NCBI GenBank assembly: GCA_016859345.1
Contig: CM029112.1
Span: 15,384,725 to 15,448,724 of the forward strand
Reading direction: 5' to 3'
Source: Istiophorus platypterus
Taxonomy: Eukaryota > Chordata > Actinopteri > Istiophoriformes > Istiophoridae
DNA: 64,000 bases
Shown: positions 63,056 to 64,000 of the stretch, in pieces
Layout of the letters: every line of letters starts with the position of its first letter
How positions within the stretch are numbered: position 1 is the stretch's first letter
Notes under the pieces: generated by a model
Told to the model about the DNA's origin: nothing
The model's database searches: none
The model's input: only the letters and a program-made list of their open reading frames with translations
Translations under genes and position numbers: made by a program

Positions 63056-64000
63056 ATGGTGTAGTATTGATAATGACTCTTGACTTTTTTTTCTTTTTCA
63101 TTTCTAGATGCTGTCTTAGTACAATTTTTAAAATTTACACCTTTTACACTGTTACAGCTGGTGAGTTTCTATTGACTGGAAAGTCTTTATATTAAAATGT
63201 TATTTAGCTTATAGTGTATTAACCAAATTACCGTCAGTCACACATTTCCTTTCTTGGTTCTCTTGGCATTTGAAGGCTTTGCCGTGATAGGAAAGGGGTT
63301 GCCTCATCCTTTTCATTGATTTAACTCATAAAAAAAGGATTTTCCCAGTTGTGTTCACTACAGAAAATGTGCCATTGCGCATAGCACTTTTAATCAGTTT
63401 TGACTATACTGAAAAGTATAAAGTTGCAAGAAAGTAAGAAGTGTTTCAGTTCCAATCTGGACCATATAGATTTACTGTATGGTACAAAATAGTTATCCAT
63501 GCAACTAAACTAAAGCAATCCAATACAGCAGTCCTCCAATAATGCACCAAATCATTGTCCCTAACATTCTTGAGTAAACTCGGGGTGTATGTGTGGTAGT
63601 GACATTGTATTGGACTGCTTCATATTGAATGACATATATAAATATTAGTGAGACAGAATATTAGAAACACGTACAAATCTACTCAGCATTAATTCAATAT
63701 ACCACTAAGGCCCCAAAATGACACTGTCACAAAAAGTGAGCATCATATGCTTTATGAGGATGTGCTTTATTGGAGGGCAAGTCAAACTGCAATATGTTAG
63801 AAGAAGTGTAGCTGCAAGAATTGTCTCTTAAACATTACTCACAGCTATGAATCAGACGTAGATAAAGTAGTCTTTCAGCTGTCATCTAGGGAAAAAAAAA
63901 TGAACAGCAATTTGATATTACTGAGCATAAATGCCTGCAGTGAGAGTGCAGCCTTAGAATCAATTAACAAATTGATCCATCAGTTAAGATGGACCAATTT
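63056..64000. other. non-coding stretch, no gene seen
   Basis: AT-rich sequence to the end of the window. Nothing could be supported. Confidence 0.5.

Overview
The window is vertebrate nuclear DNA and almost certainly from a teleost fish. It is dense in long (CA/TG)n, (GA)n and (GATA)n microsatellites. It also carries several dispersed repeats that I recognise from fish genomes: L2/Maui-type LINE tails, an AAGTAC-rich repeat, an ACAAAGAGA minisatellite, a hAT-type terminus and a Tc1-type transposase remnant. There are no operons, long bacterial-style ORFs, rRNA or tRNA genes that I can see. I find no intact protein-coding gene in the 64 kb. It reads as intergenic sequence or the inside of a very large intron.

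Region by region. 1-11,700 is AT-rich non-coding DNA with microsatellites and three pairs of pyrimidine-rich and purine-rich tracts (near 2.4-2.9, 6.2-6.9 and 9.4-10.1 kb). 11,760-12,030 holds a decayed Tc1-like transposase piece on the minus strand. 13,500-14,765 is a cluster of long TG arrays separated by unique-looking spacers with TTAGGG-type motifs. 15,250-15,560 is a dispersed AAGTAC repeat, followed directly by the most gene-like object in the window: a multi-exon HIPK-type protein kinase relic (15,590-17,987, plus strand). It still has recognisable splice acceptors, HSDLK, DFG and GYR/APE motifs, but also stop codons, frameshifts and damaged splice donors. An L2-type LINE 3' tail (18,231-18,448) lies just after it.

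18,500-43,500 is non-coding DNA with a hAT-like terminus (19,350), a minus-strand LINE tail (21,511), a minisatellite (22,950), a possible non-LTR fragment (24,785), another dispersed repeat (26,660), a DR1 nuclear-receptor motif (39,145) and a perfect hairpin (40,650). 43,557-45,909 is a decayed L2/CR1-clade LINE, with a reverse transcriptase CYADD box and an intact-looking 3' tail. 45,900-64,000 is again non-coding, with a large GATA/GACA array (49,926), a Z-prone CA/CGCA stretch (52,991), more purine/pyrimidine blocks and a relatively repeat-poor stretch (60,080-61,780).

The genes do not form a working system: everything with coding ancestry here is dead or fragmentary. I did not find a convincing new biological system. 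The most unusual observations are the HIPK relic, with a 21-bp exact inverted match between its first intron and its third exon, and the repeated pairing of opposite-strand purine blocks. Identifications of repeat families rest on recall of their typical sequence and would need a repeat-library search.
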